This document shows positions 1 to 8,448 of a DNA stretch of 64,000 bases, in pieces. The notes under the pieces were generated by a model that was not told the origin of the DNA, ran no database searches, and was given only the letters and a program-made list of their open reading frames with translations. This DNA is from Streptococcus suis. GTDB taxonomy: Bacteria; Bacillota; Bacilli; Lactobacillales; Streptococcaceae. The DNA lies in assembly GCF_024509525.1 (NCBI RefSeq), contig NZ_JAMWEM010000009.1, positions 18,015-82,014 on the forward strand, written 5' to 3'. Made by a program: the position numbers and the translations under genes. Numbering within the stretch: position 1 is the stretch's first letter; each line of letters opens with the position of its first letter.

Positions 1-1121
1 CTCGTAACAAGACCCTGCTGGTTTTCTCTGCTGGAATGGCCGTAGAGCTTATTCTTTTATTTACATTCAAATTTACAAGTATCTGGACCTATCTTTTCGG
101 ATTTTTACTTTCTACCATTGCTACTGCTGTGATGATTCTTGCGGCTAGAATTCTTCATGAACAAACCCAAAATATAAAAGAACCTACATTCCTACTCGTT
201 TTAGCAGAGCTTTCCTACAACCTCTACCTCTTCCATTGGCCTTTCTATATCATTTTTTCAGAACTTTTTGATAACCTGCTAGCAGTCATTCTAACACTCT
301 TGTTGTCTGTCTTACTTGCCTGTCTATCCTTCTACATGATTGAACCATTTCTTATCGGAAAGAATGGCAAACTATTTGGAAGAGAAATTGACCTAACACC
401 TTATCGTAGACAATTAACAGGGATTGCTGGCCTTCTCTTCTCCGTCACTCTTATCACCTGTTTCTTGGCACCAAAGTTAGGAACCCTCGAGCAGCAGATG
501 TTAGTAGATGGCCTTAACCTAGCAGATAGCCGCATGTCCCAAACCAAAGCATTCGCAGAAAAAGGAAAGGCAACCAATTACGAAGTGACTGATGGCGTTA
601 CAATCATTGGGGATTCTGTTACACTACATGCGACTGGTCAATTAACAGAACAAATACCTGGAGCCATCGTCGATGCCCAAGGTAGCCGAAATACTACTCA
701 AGCTTATGAAATTCTCAAAGTGAATATCGACAGTGGTACTTTAACAAAAAATGTAGTTATTGCAACAGGTACAAATATCGTTTACAATTACGAGGAGGAA
801 CTCAATAAAATTGTTGATCTTCTCCCAAATGGCTACCGCTTAATTTTTGTAACACCATATGATGGCAATTATGCATCATATGACAACCCAATCGCAGAAA
901 AACAAGCTACCTATGAGCGACAATTGGCCGAAAAATACGATTACATCACCATCGCTGACTGGAATGCTGTTGCAAAGGCAAACCCTCAACTCTGGGTTGG
1001 GACGGACAACATTCACTTTGGTGGTGATAGCACTACAAAAGTGGAAGGAGCAACTCTCTTTGCACAAACAGTAAAAACTGCTTTAGATGCTGTAGCAGAC
1101 GGTCCTGTCAAAACACCCTAA
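1..1121 (+). CDS. oatA: Peptidoglycan O-acetyltransferase, C-terminal part (acyltransferase-3 plus SGNH domain)
   Basis: The reading frame is open from base 3, so the 5' end lies outside the window; 372 codons are visible. The first ~110 visible residues are hydrophobic helices that look like the end of an acyltransferase-3 membrane domain, including a YNLYLFHWPF segment. A further membrane helix (IAGLLFSVTLITCFLAP) leads to an extracellular SGNH-hydrolase-like domain with a GDS serine motif (VTIIGDSVT) and a D..H pair in GTDNIHFGG. This two-part layout is that of OatA/Adr enzymes, which move acetyl groups across the membrane and O-acetylate MurNAc, giving lysozyme resistance. A strong terminator follows directly. 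The family call is firm. The symbol rests on family resemblance only, because the N-terminus cannot be seen. Confidence 0.82.
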   Translation, partial: RNKTLLVFSAGMAVELILLFTFKFTSIWTYLFGFLLSTIATAVMILAARILHEQTQNIKEPTFLLVLAELSYNLYLFHWPFYIIFSELFDNLLAVILTLLLSVLLACLSFYMIEPFLIGKNGKLFGREIDLTPYRRQLTGIAGLLFSVTLITCFLAPKLGTLEQQMLVDGLNLADSRMSQTKAFAEKGKATNYEVTDGVTIIGDSVTLHATGQLTEQIPGAIVDAQGSRNTTQAYEILKVNIDSGTLTKNVVIATGTNIVYNYEEELNKIVDLLPNGYRLIFVTPYDGNYASYDNPIAEKQATYERQLAEKYDYITIADWNAVAKANPQLWVGTDNIHFGGDSTTKVEGATLFAQTVKTALDAVADGPVKTP

Positions 1122-1124
1122 AAC

Positions 1125-1160
1125 AAAAAAATAAGTTTGGAACATACCAAACTTATTTTT
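1125..1160. terminator. Bidirectional intrinsic terminator between oatA and the PAP2 gene
   Basis: A 10-bp perfect stem (1131-1140 with 1147-1156) is flanked by an A-run on the left and a T-run on the right, so it works in both directions. It serves two convergent genes, and the stop codon of the PAP2 gene lies inside it. Confidence 0.85.
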
Positions 1161-1803
1161 GTTTGCTCTGGAAACGCCATTCAAATCGTTTTTGGTCATA
1201 GTAGGGAAATAAAACCAATAAGAGTGCTAGGGCCAATAACCAACCACCGATAATGTCCGTTGGATAGTGAACCCCGATATAAATACGGGATACCGCAACC
1301 AGTACTGCTAATAACAACAAGCCTACTTGTAACAAGCGCTTGATAAGCAAGGATCTCACGCGTTGGTTGATGATAATGACCACTGCACCAGCAATCATCA
1401 TTGTCGAAGCTGTATGCCAGCTTGGGAAAGAATAACCTACTGTATCAATTAACCATTCAATACTAGGACGTGGCCGTTGGTAAACATACTTCAGGGCTGT
1501 TGATGCTACACCCATAGCCACAAAGCTAGCAAGAATGAAATAGGCTTCTGCTTTCCACTGCTTTCTATAAAAGAAAAATGCCAAGACCAAGCAGATTCCC
1601 AGTATCACGACAGTATTTCCCAAAACTGTAATTGAGGTCCAGAAGGTCGTGGCGAGAGCTGGTAAATCTCCACGAACAGCTGTTTGAATGCTCGTATCAA
1701 GAGCGACTAAACCAGCTGAATAGAACTTGGCTACATAACCTAAGATAACAAAGGCTAGAGCAACAAAAGATGCGTTCGTTAAATAATTACGTTTATTTTT
1801 CAT
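1153..1803 (-). CDS. PAP2-superfamily membrane phosphatase
   Basis: 216 residues with about six membrane segments. All three motifs of the PAP2/phosphatidic acid phosphatase family are visible: KYVYQRPRP (residues ~105-113), PSWHT (~127-131) and SRIYIGVHYPTD (~172-183), with the expected Arg, His and Asp catalytic residues. Members dephosphorylate lipid phosphates such as phosphatidylglycerophosphate, undecaprenyl pyrophosphate or diacylglycerol pyrophosphate at the membrane; the substrate cannot be told from sequence. It lies 23 bp downstream of ribU and is probably cotranscribed with it, which would place it behind the FMN riboswitch. No clear Shine-Dalgarno sequence is seen before this ATG, so translation may depend on ribU. 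Confidence 0.88.
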   Translation of the reverse strand: MKNKRNYLTNASFVALAFVILGYVAKFYSAGLVALDTSIQTAVRGDLPALATTFWTSITVLGNTVVILGICLVLAFFFYRKQWKAEAYFILASFVAMGVASTALKYVYQRPRPSIEWLIDTVGYSFPSWHTASTMMIAGAVVIIINQRVRSLLIKRLLQVGLLLLAVLVAVSRIYIGVHYPTDIIGGWLLALALLLVLFPYYDQKRFEWRFQSKQK

Positions 1804-1826
1804 GTAAATAGGATATCAAGAAAACC

Positions 1827-2375
1827 TTAAACTTTCTTTAGAATTGGACCAACTGCTCGATGAACAAGGAAAAATACCAGCGAAAACAGAATACCTTCTA
1901 CAATATTAAATGGAATAACTGCGTAGAGAATATAATATCCAATACCACCAAAATCTGCTGCCGACATATTAAAAACAGTCATATATAGAGGCAGAGCATA
2001 AAAATAATTCAATAAGACCATGGCTATAACCAAACCAATAGTTGATAACGTAGAGGCAATCAAATAATTTTTAAAAGTCTGTTTTCGCTTCCAGAAAAAA
2101 GCAAAAACTAGAATAAATATTCCCACTCCAATAATACTCAGAGGCATTCCAATCAAGGAGCCAGGGTCCCCATTAAACAATAGTTTTAATATCGATCGAA
2201 TCAGCAAAATCAAAAATGAACTTTTAACATCAAAGATAACGAGTCCAATCAAGACTGGAACAATAGAAAAGTCCACCTGTAGAAAATCTGTGAACAGGGG
2301 AAATTGAAAATACATAAGCAGATAGGCTACTGCAGAAAGAATGGCGATAGTCACCATTTTACGTGTGTTTGTCAT
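1827..2375 (-). CDS. ribU: Riboflavin ECF transporter S component RibU
   Basis: 182 residues from the ATG at 2375, chosen because GGAGG lies 5 nt upstream; an in-frame ATG at 2387 overlaps that ribosome site and is less likely. The protein is almost wholly hydrophobic with about six helices, and has the FPLFTDFLQVDFS pattern typical of ECF S components near the N-terminus. RibU binds riboflavin and works with the shared EcfA/A'/T energy module, whose genes are not in this window. The FMN riboswitch directly upstream strongly supports the substrate assignment. Confidence 0.92.
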   Translation of the reverse strand: MTNTRKMVTIAILSAVAYLLMYFQFPLFTDFLQVDFSIVPVLIGLVIFDVKSSFLILLIRSILKLLFNGDPGSLIGMPLSIIGVGIFILVFAFFWKRKQTFKNYLIASTLSTIGLVIAMVLLNYFYALPLYMTVFNMSAADFGGIGYYILYAVIPFNIVEGILFSLVFFLVHRAVGPILKKV

Positions 2376-2424
2376 AGGTTCCTCCAATTTGTAACAAATT
2401 AGAGAAGCTTGAGGATACCCTCTC

Positions 2425-2667
2425 GTCTTCTCCCATCCAGACTATACTGTCGGTTGTGGAATTGCACCACATCAGCTTTCGCTCGCAGACTGTCACGTTT
2501 TGCTTATCTTGCACCAAACGCTTGTTTTTCTTGGAGACTGTTTTCTGAATCTAGGCATCGCAGTCGTAGCTTGTACTCGAGGTACAGCCAGACAAGATAA
2601 CGACGAGTCAGGAAACAGTAGCCAGAAAAACCACTGCCGGTCGGGAATTACACCCTGCCCTGAAGAC
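2425..2667 (-). promoter_or_regulatory. FMN riboswitch (RFN element) controlling ribU
   Basis: Read on the minus strand, the 5' part has the conserved AGGGCAGGGTG...AATTCCCGACCGGC and the 3' part has ...CTGGATGGGAGAAGAC. The closing P1 helix GTCTTC (2662-2667) with GAAGAC (2425-2430) is perfect. These are hallmark sequences of the RFN element, which binds FMN and shuts down riboflavin transport or synthesis. At 243 nt it is long for the class because one variable arm is extended. Downstream there is no strong U-tract terminator. A TCCTC segment at ~2412 could pair with the ribU GGAGG, so translational control is more likely, but this is inference. Confidence 0.95.
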
Positions 2668-2673
2668 TTCTTT

Positions 2674-2702
2674 ATGATAACAAAAAAACCTTGCAATCGC
2701 AA
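2674..2702 (-). promoter_or_regulatory. Promoter of the FMN riboswitch-ribU transcript
   Basis: Minus strand: -35 TTGCGA (2697-2702), 17-bp spacer, -10 TATCAT (2674-2679), about 7 bp before the riboswitch begins. The -35 box lies inside the small terminator hairpin of trmL. Confidence 0.55.
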
Positions 2703-2703
2703 G
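2683..2703 (-). terminator. Short intrinsic terminator after trmL
   Basis: Minus strand: stem CTTGC-GATT-GCAAG followed by seven T residues, immediately after the trmL stop codon. The stem is short, so some readthrough into ribU is possible. Confidence 0.55.
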
Positions 2704-2716
2704 ATTTTGAATTGTT

Positions 2717-3259
2717 CTACTTGAGTTTATCGGTTTCATAGGTGTGGACCAGCTCCAAACCTGCAAAGTTTTGTTGACGGAGGGCTTCATAGATAACCAT
2801 ACAGACGGTATTAGAAACGTTAAGGCTACGGACATGCTCATCATTCATAGGAATACGAATGGCTTTTTCAGCATGGCGACGCATAAATTCCTCTGGTAAA
2901 CCCGTGTCTTCACGACCAAAAACAAAATAATGAATTTGGTCCGATGAGTAAGCTCGATCCGAGTAGGTCTGTTCTGCAAACTTAGATACTAAATGCACCT
3001 GTCCTTGCTCTACTTTTTCCATAAACTCTTCCAAGCTTTCATAAAAACGCACATCTAACTTGTCCCAGTAATCCAAGCCAGCCCGCTTCATCTTGCGATC
3101 GTCAATGGGGAAGCCCATAGGTTTGATGATGTGTAGTGGACTATTCGTAGCAGCACAAGTTCGAGCAATGTTGCCGGTATTTTGGGGGATTTGTGGCTGA
3201 AAGAGTACCACATGGTTACGTGGTTGCTCTTGCAGATAAGAAAGACTTTCGATATTCAT
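2717..3259 (-). CDS. trmL: tRNA (cytidine(34)-2'-O)-methyltransferase TrmL (SpoU/SPOUT family)
   Basis: 180 residues from the ATG at 3259, which has GAGG 6 nt upstream; an earlier in-frame ATG at 3295 has no ribosome site and falls in the leader terminator. The SPOUT motifs are clear: [11 protein letters not shown] (motif 1), [11 protein letters not shown] (motif 2) and [15 protein letters not shown] (motif 3), which forms the trefoil-knot SAM pocket. TrmL methylates the wobble ribose of tRNA-Leu isoacceptors. The gene forms its own transcription unit behind a structured leader, described separately. Confidence 0.9.
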   Translation of the reverse strand: MNIESLSYLQEQPRNHVVLFQPQIPQNTGNIARTCAATNSPLHIIKPMGFPIDDRKMKRAGLDYWDKLDVRFYESLEEFMEKVEQGQVHLVSKFAEQTYSDRAYSSDQIHYFVFGREDTGLPEEFMRRHAEKAIRIPMNDEHVRSLNVSNTVCMVIYEALRQQNFAGLELVHTYETDKLK

Positions 3260-3279
3260 AGTTCCTCGTTCATTTTGAC

Positions 3280-3419
3280 AAAAAAAATGCCACACTGCCC
3301 GGAGTCATGCTCAGCAAACAGTATGGTGAATGACGATTCATTCACTTAACTCACAACAGGTTTGAGTTAAATCAATGAAAATCTTGTTACTATTATATCA
3401 CAAGAACATGACAAATCAA
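3280..3419 (-). ncRNA. Candidate small RNA or attenuator leader upstream of trmL
   Basis: Minus strand: promoter TTGATT (3414-3419), 16-bp spacer, TATAAT (3392-3397). Then come two perfect 8-bp hairpins, TTAACTCA/TGAGTTAA (3346-3370) and GTGAATGA/TCATTCAC (3326-3345), and a 10-bp stem with GU pairs (3317-3326 with 3290-3299) followed by eight T residues (3280-3287). A transcript of ~105 nt would end about 20 nt before the trmL start codon. It is either an independent small RNA with readthrough to trmL or a regulated attenuator. I do not recognise it as a known riboswitch; no T-box, preQ1 or PyrR signature is present. Confidence 0.6.
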
Positions 3420-3460
3420 GTAATATAGTGTATTTTTTTCAAAAAAACGTTTACAGCATC

Positions 3461-3500
3461 GAAAAAACAAGAATAGAAAACGATATCGTTTCCTATTCTT
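3461..3500 (-). terminator. Intrinsic terminator of the peptide-binding lipoprotein gene
   Basis: Minus strand: AAGAATAG-AAACGAT pairs with ATCGTTT-CTATTCTT (one internal mismatch), followed by GTTTTTTC. It lies 17 bp past the stop codon. Confidence 0.85.
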
Positions 3501-3517
3501 ACATTTGGAAGCTAGAC

Positions 3518-5293
3518 TTACTCGGCAGCAATCCCTTTTTCTGCAGTTAATTCAATTTTTTCATGGCTTGACTTACTATCAGAACCAATGTAGACATCAT
3601 AATATTTGACACGTTTATTCACTGCTGTAATACTTTCACGTTCAAATGTTGGAATGGCAAAAGCCTGTTCAAAAGCATATTCCTGCCAAGCCTTGTAGTT
3701 TGCAATATTTGTTGCTTCATCAAAGGATTCGGCAGATGCAATCTTATTTAACAAGGCTGTATTCTCATCTGATACAAAACGTGTATAGTTGTACATTGCT
3801 TCTGGTCCCCATAGCGTTGTCGGATCTGGATCCAAACCAGCAATCCATCCTGCTAAATAGACATCGATTCCCTCGTTATTGGCTGCGAGAGACTCGTAGA
3901 AAGTATTGTACTCAATGGTACGTCCGGTATAAAGCTCCACATTAAGACCGATCTCCTTCCACCAAGCAATATATTGCTGTACCAAGGTTTCTTGTGTCTC
4001 AGTTGATTCTTGAGCTGCAAAACTAATCGTGAACGGTTGGCCATTCTTATCTTCACGAATGCCATCTCCATCAACATCCTTGTAACCAGCTTCGTCCAAT
4101 AATTTTTTGGCTTTTTCAGGGTTATAGCTATAACCAGCTAGTTCAGAATCATGGACATCACCAAAGAAAGAAATAATGAGTGAGTTGGCTGGATGATACA
4201 AATTATTGTATAATTTCTCACCAATAACTTCATTATTCAATGCATATCCCATCGCTTGACGCAAGTGAACATCATTCATCTTCGCATCCGAATTCATTAC
4301 ATTCTTACCCGTTGCATCGTCGTACTTACCAAGATTAAAACCAATATAGTTATAAATACCATCTAAACTACCCAATAAGGTAATATTCGATAGATCCTTA
4401 TAGGATTCATACTGATCCGTTGGCATATCAGCCATATCATAACTTCCTGCCTTCATCTCTGAAACAATGGTATCTGGAGAAACAATATCAATCTTATAGC
4501 TGTCTAATTTGACTTTCCCTTTAAAGTAATACTCATTTGGTACATAAGTCACGGACTCGCCACTAACGATTTCCTTCACCTTGTAAGGTCCCATTCCGAC
4601 CACTTTGGCAGTACGGCTATACTCACTGGTTTCCCAATCTTTGACTGCAATATTCTTAAAAATATGCTTAGGCATTACCAAATACGGTACACCACCGCCA
4701 GCGTACATCATAGAGGGATACATTTCTTTAACAGTGAGGACAACTGTGTAGTCATCAACCTTCTTTACCCCTGTAATGTCATCTGCTGTTCCAGCTTGAA
4801 ACTCCTCAAAACCAACAATGTTTGTATAAGTGGTATCTGCACGAACACCAGTATAATCAGGACTCGCCAACTGTTCAATCGTAAAAATATAGTCATCAAT
4901 GGTAAACGCTTGACCATCTGACCATTTATAGTCTTTTCCTGTCAAACTAACAGTAACCGTTTTAGCTTCTACATCAAACGCCACTTTAGCAAGACCTGAG
5001 TCATCTAACTTGCGAGCACTATCATAACCAAACATAGAACTATCGACCATATCCGCAAAGGTTGAGTCCACTGCAGTCTGAGAAAGTTCATCTATCAAAA
5101 TACCTGTCGAAGGTGCTGAGGCAACTAGAGCGTATTTAAACTGCCCTCCCTCAATCACTTGACCATCGTGGGTAACTGCTGATTCAAAATTCAACTCCAC
5201 ATCACTGGTTGTTTCTTTCGTTTGACAAGCAGCCAAAAGAGTGACTGAAAGTAAGCTAGCCCCAGCAAGAGCAAATCTTTTTGTCTTTTTCAT
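3518..5293 (-). CDS. Oligopeptide ABC transporter substrate-binding lipoprotein (OppA/AmiA type)
   Basis: 591 residues. The N-terminus is a lipoprotein signal peptide with the lipobox LAAC (Cys at residue 23). The rest is a family-5 extracellular solute-binding protein, with the typical segments VSLTGKDYKWSDGQAFTIDDY early and LAGWIAGLDPDPTTLWGPEA late. Such proteins capture peptides outside the cell and hand them to an Opp/Ami permease. No permease or ATPase genes are adjacent, so it probably serves a transporter encoded elsewhere, as orphan AliA/AliB-type binding proteins do. It has its own promoter and terminator. The ribosome-binding and start region (AAGGGGATATATATG, then AAAAAGA) matches the antisense segment of the csRNA at 51.3 kb. 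Confidence 0.9.
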   Translation of the reverse strand: MKKTKRFALAGASLLSVTLLAACQTKETTSDVELNFESAVTHDGQVIEGGQFKYALVASAPSTGILIDELSQTAVDSTFADMVDSSMFGYDSARKLDDSGLAKVAFDVEAKTVTVSLTGKDYKWSDGQAFTIDDYIFTIEQLASPDYTGVRADTTYTNIVGFEEFQAGTADDITGVKKVDDYTVVLTVKEMYPSMMYAGGGVPYLVMPKHIFKNIAVKDWETSEYSRTAKVVGMGPYKVKEIVSGESVTYVPNEYYFKGKVKLDSYKIDIVSPDTIVSEMKAGSYDMADMPTDQYESYKDLSNITLLGSLDGIYNYIGFNLGKYDDATGKNVMNSDAKMNDVHLRQAMGYALNNEVIGEKLYNNLYHPANSLIISFFGDVHDSELAGYSYNPEKAKKLLDEAGYKDVDGDGIREDKNGQPFTISFAAQESTETQETLVQQYIAWWKEIGLNVELYTGRTIEYNTFYESLAANNEGIDVYLAGWIAGLDPDPTTLWGPEAMYNYTRFVSDENTALLNKIASAESFDEATNIANYKAWQEYAFEQAFAIPTFERESITAVNKRVKYYDVYIGSDSKSSHEKIELTAEKGIAAE

Positions 5294-5320
5294 ATATATC
5301 CCCTTATATTTATTTCAAAT

Positions 5321-5350
5321 AGTATAGCATAAAAAAGTATAATTATGCAA
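5321..5350 (-). promoter_or_regulatory. Promoter of the peptide-binding lipoprotein gene
   Basis: Minus strand: -35 TTGCAT (5345-5350), 18-bp spacer, -10 TATACT (5321-5326), 27 bp before the ATG. The rest of the gap up to 5452 is AT-rich with no gene seen. Confidence 0.7.
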
Positions 5351-5452
5351 TGTCCTTAAATAAAAGATTCGGTTTTTACTATATTTCGGATAAAAATAAG
5401 CCAACCAATAGGAGCATTGTATAATTGTTAGTTTGTTGTGAATAAATTTCCA

Positions 5453-5478
5453 AACAAAAAAAGTAGGTCTCCCTACTT
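5453..5478 (-). terminator. Terminator of the murI-scpAB-yidD operon
   Basis: Minus strand: AAGTAGG-GAGA-CCTACTT followed by TTTTTTG; the stem starts inside the last codons of yidD. Confidence 0.8.
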
Positions 5479-5712
5479 CTGTACATTTCTTTTCAAACTA
5501 AACTGGTCCGGCACAGGGTCTTCTCCTCCTTCTACAAAAGGGTGGCATCGGCCGATACGGGCCAGGCCCATGAGAACACCCTTCAAACCATGCTTGTTGA
5601 TAGCCTCAATCATGTAATTAGAGCAAGTCGGGTGGTAGCGACAGCTGGGTGGAAAGAGGGGCGAAATGACTTTCTGATAGAAACGAACCAGCCCAATCAA
5701 AAGCCATTTCAT
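5473..5712 (-). CDS. yidD: Membrane protein insertion efficiency factor YidD
   Basis: 79 residues, the usual size of this small family. Conserved signatures are visible: [26 protein letters not shown] with its Cys pair, and [11 protein letters not shown]. YidD acts at the inner face of the membrane next to YidC and helps insertion of membrane proteins. Here it is the last gene of a long leftward operon and overlaps the end of rluB by 4 bp, so translational coupling is likely. In many bacteria it sits beside rnpA and yidC; its place after rluB is usual in streptococci. Confidence 0.93.
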   Translation of the reverse strand: MKWLLIGLVRFYQKVISPLFPPSCRYHPTCSNYMIEAINKHGLKGVLMGLARIGRCHPFVEGGEDPVPDQFSLKRNVQK

Positions 5713-6452
5713 CGTCTTTTCTTAGCTGGCTGCGACTTGGTCACTGCCAAGGTGTGCAGCTTGCTGATATCCTTTTTATTGAGTTTGCGGGCTTCACCAG
5801 GATGCAAACCAGTCAGGTCCAGATTCCCAAAACGGGTCCGCGACAGCTTATCAACCTGCAAACCAACCGCTTCAAACATCTTCTTGACCTGGTGATTGCG
5901 CCCCTCGTGAATGGTCAATTCCACCACTGAACGATTTTTCACAGGATCTACCTTGAGAATTTCATAGACCGCTGGCTTGGTTTTCTTGCCGTCAATAACC
6001 ACACCCCGTGTCAGCGGCCGCAGAACATCCTTGTTGGCAATCCCCTTGACCCGTGCCACATAAACCTTGTCAATCTCATTACGCGGATGAATCATCTCAT
6101 CCGTAAAGTCGCCGTCGTTGGTCAAAATCAAGACACCTGACGTATCCCAGTCTAGACGGCCCACTGGGTAAATCCGTTCCTTGACCTGAGGCAAGAGGTC
6201 AACAACAGTTTTTCTCCCCTTATCATCTGACACACTGGAAATCACGCCCCGAGGCTTGTGGAGTAAGTAGTAAACCTTTTCTTCGTTGTAAATTGGCTGA
6301 CCTTCCACTTCTACCTTGTCACCTGACTTAATGGTCGTTCCTAATTCACGCACCACCTGTCCATTGACAGTCACCAGGCCCTGCTTGATCAATTCCTCTG
6401 CCTTACGACGACTGGCCACACCAGCGTGGGCAATATACTTGTTAATTCTCAT
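5709..6452 (-). CDS. rluB: rRNA pseudouridine synthase RluB (RsuA/RluB/E/F family)
   Basis: 247 residues. An S4 RNA-binding domain occupies residues ~1-60 ([21 protein letters not shown]). The catalytic domain carries the RsuA-family motif [17 protein letters not shown], whose Asp is the nucleophile, and ends in a basic tail. By family it makes pseudouridine in 23S rRNA helix 89-93. It overlaps scpB by 11 bp. The scpA-scpB-rluB order is common in Firmicutes. Confidence 0.92.
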   Translation of the reverse strand: MRINKYIAHAGVASRRKAEELIKQGLVTVNGQVVRELGTTIKSGDKVEVEGQPIYNEEKVYYLLHKPRGVISSVSDDKGRKTVVDLLPQVKERIYPVGRLDWDTSGVLILTNDGDFTDEMIHPRNEIDKVYVARVKGIANKDVLRPLTRGVVIDGKKTKPAVYEILKVDPVKNRSVVELTIHEGRNHQVKKMFEAVGLQVDKLSRTRFGNLDLTGLHPGEARKLNKKDISKLHTLAVTKSQPAKKRR

Positions 6453-7011
6453 CTTCTATCTCATTTCTTTCTGTGAAGAGTTCAACCTCTTCTTCTACCA
6501 AGTCCAAATCGGACACATCTGGCAATTCTTCCAGGCTGTTGATCCCCATGTAGTCCAAGAAATACTCGGTCGTCACATAGAGATTGGGACGGCCAATCAC
6601 CTCTTTTTTCCCATTCTCCCGAATCAAGTCAAAGGCTTGGAGCTTGCTAATGGCACCGCTGGAATTAACCCCTCGAATATCATCAACTTCCACACGGGTA
6701 ATGGGCTGTTTGTAGGCCACAATGGACAGGGTTTCTAAGAGGGCACGGGACATGGTCTGGTTGATGGGCGTCTTGGCATAAATCCGCAAGAGTTCCGCAT
6801 AATCTTTTTTAGTCACCAACTTATAACTATTAGACGACTCTAGAAGAGCCAAACCTGAATGGCTATCCGACTGGTACTTGTCGGCTAATTTTTCCAACTG
6901 TTGCAGGACCGCAGACGGCGTCATATCCAGCATCTCCACTAGATTTCGCACCGTCAGTCCCTCTTCTCCTGCTACAAAAAGTAGGACTTCAATCTCAGCT
7001 AATCGACTCAT
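6442..7011 (-). CDS. scpB: Segregation and condensation protein ScpB
   Basis: 189 residues, with the paired winged-helix fold signatures of ScpB ([17 protein letters not shown] near the start, [17 protein letters not shown] in the middle, [19 protein letters not shown] near the end) and a very acidic C-terminus. ScpB dimers join ScpA and SMC to form condensin, which organises and separates the chromosome. It overlaps scpA by 17 bp, as expected for a coupled pair. Confidence 0.95.
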   Translation of the reverse strand: MSRLAEIEVLLFVAGEEGLTVRNLVEMLDMTPSAVLQQLEKLADKYQSDSHSGLALLESSNSYKLVTKKDYAELLRIYAKTPINQTMSRALLETLSIVAYKQPITRVEVDDIRGVNSSGAISKLQAFDLIRENGKKEVIGRPNLYVTTEYFLDYMGINSLEELPDVSDLDLVEEEVELFTERNEIEDEN

Positions 7012-7714
7012 GTTCCCTCCTCACTAGATAAATAGTCCCAAAGGTTTCCGCCTGTTCCAACTCTACCTCGTGTACCTTGACCAACTCCAAGGTTGCGAGA
7101 AAAATGGTGATGACCTCATTCATATCCTTGCTTTCCTTGAAAATCTGCCCCAACTCCAAACGGTTTGTCTTGGAAAACTGCGACCGTACATAGTCCATCA
7201 TATCTTCAATCTTGTACTCATCGCGGGCAATAGTAGTATGAGATTGGCGTAAGTTGGCTTGCTTTTCAGCCATGACCTTAGAAAAGGCAAGGAAAATATC
7301 GATTGTCGTCTTATCCTGCACCAAGGTCACATCTTCATAGACCAATTCCAATTTGGGTTTGGAGAAGAATTGGGCCCGCTCCTCATGCTGTTCCCCCAGT
7401 TTTTCACTGAGCAACTTGAACTTGCGGTATTCTTCCAACTGATCTAAGAGGACTTGCTCCGGATCGTCTTCCTCCACTTCCTGCTCCACCACCTTGGGCA
7501 AGAGCCTATGGCTTTTAATCAGCATGAGCTGGCTGGCCATGACCATGTACTCCCCAGCCACTTCCAAACGCATGGCCTGCAAGGTGGCAATGTAGGCCAA
7601 GTACTGTTCAATGACCTCTGTAATCGGCACCTCGTAAATATCCATTTGATACTTGGATACCAGATGCAGCAACAAGTCCAGCGGCCCCTGAAAATCCTTT
7701 AACTTTATATCCAT
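6995..7714 (-). CDS. scpA: Segregation and condensation protein ScpA (kleisin)
   Basis: 239 residues. The N-terminus has the ScpA/kleisin signature [24 protein letters not shown] and an acidic central linker; the C-terminal winged helix ends the protein. It bridges the SMC heads in condensin. The start codon shares one base with the stop codon of the upstream xerD-like gene (TAATG), so translation is coupled. Confidence 0.95.
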   Translation of the reverse strand: MDIKLKDFQGPLDLLLHLVSKYQMDIYEVPITEVIEQYLAYIATLQAMRLEVAGEYMVMASQLMLIKSHRLLPKVVEQEVEEDDPEQVLLDQLEEYRKFKLLSEKLGEQHEERAQFFSKPKLELVYEDVTLVQDKTTIDIFLAFSKVMAEKQANLRQSHTTIARDEYKIEDMMDYVRSQFSKTNRLELGQIFKESKDMNEVITIFLATLELVKVHEVELEQAETFGTIYLVRREHESIS

Positions 7715-8448
7715 TACTTGTATTTTTCCAAACTAATTGATGTTTTCAAACCCAAGTCCTTAGCAACCTGCTCCAAAGACTGACCTGCAGCCAAACGGCT
7801 CAAAATAAACTGCTCCCTTAGAAACTGGGCTGTCCATTCCCTGTGACCAAGTTGACCAACATATTCTGACAGGCGATTGAAAAACCACTGGCGTGAGTAA
7901 GGCTGGCCTTGCTTGTCAAAGAGATAGACCTGATGCTCCCGACCTGCTAGATAGGGCAAGACTGGCTTGGGCAGCGACAGAATCCGCCTCTGTCCCCCTC
8001 TTTCCAAGGTCAAGACCTGAAAGTTCAAATCGATGTTCTCAGCTTTCAGCAATATCAGCTCACTTGGCGTCAGCCCCAACTGGCTCATCAAGAGGGCCAT
8101 GAGCTGACCGTCCACCATTTCCGTTTCCTGCCATAAGACCGACAAATCCAACAAGTCTGGCTTGGTCCTTGAGCGGACAGGACTGCTGGTCGCCGTCAGC
8201 TTATAAAACCGCTCCAAGTGACCAGACTCATAGAGAAAATAGAGAAATTGATTAACAGCTGACAGCTTTCGCCGCTGAGCAGCCGGCTTGAGTTGGCTTA
8301 GAAAGGCCTGATAGAGTGCCAGCCCCTGCTGGTCAATAGCAGGACAAACCTCCAAAAACTGCTGCAAATCACCCTTATAAGCCTGCCTAGACTGAGCCGC
8401 CAAGTTTTTCTGGTCAATAAAGGCTATAATCAAGGTCTTGTAAATCAC
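7714..8448 (-). CDS. XerD-like tyrosine-recombinase homologue, active site degraded
   Basis: 244 residues with a SAM-like N-terminal domain and a phage-integrase fold. Of the catalytic residues, the first Arg (normally GLRxSEL) reads GLTPSEL, the HxxR box reads AQFLRE (Arg kept, His lost), and the LGH box reads LGLKTSIS (His lost). Only the second Arg and a Tyr two residues from the C-terminus remain. Streptococci use XerS at dif for chromosome dimer resolution, so this protein is unlikely to be the working recombinase. Conserved placement just before scpA suggests a role tied to chromosome segregation; that is inference. It overlaps the CBS gene by 4 bp (ATGA). Confidence 0.85.
   Translation of the reverse strand: MIYKTLIIAFIDQKNLAAQSRQAYKGDLQQFLEVCPAIDQQGLALYQAFLSQLKPAAQRRKLSAVNQFLYFLYESGHLERFYKLTATSSPVRSRTKPDLLDLSVLWQETEMVDGQLMALLMSQLGLTPSELILLKAENIDLNFQVLTLERGGQRRILSLPKPVLPYLAGREHQVYLFDKQGQPYSRQWFFNRLSEYVGQLGHREWTAQFLREQFILSRLAAGQSLEQVAKDLGLKTSISLEKYK

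Noticed and set aside
2409..2724. Small open frames over the ribU leader
   Set aside because: They lie inside the FMN riboswitch and have no ribosome sites.
3442..3455. cre-like TGTAAACGTTTTTT as the regulator of trmL
   Set aside because: One mismatch, A/T-rich context and a position upstream of the promoter make it weak; it is only mentioned with the leader.
6316..6738. 140-codon + strand frame across rluB/scpB
   Set aside because: It overlaps two certain genes on the other strand and has no ribosome site or domain.
7714..8448. Integrase, sign of a genomic island
   Set aside because: The protein belongs to the conserved scpAB operon, lacks the active site, and no att sites or foreign genes flank it.
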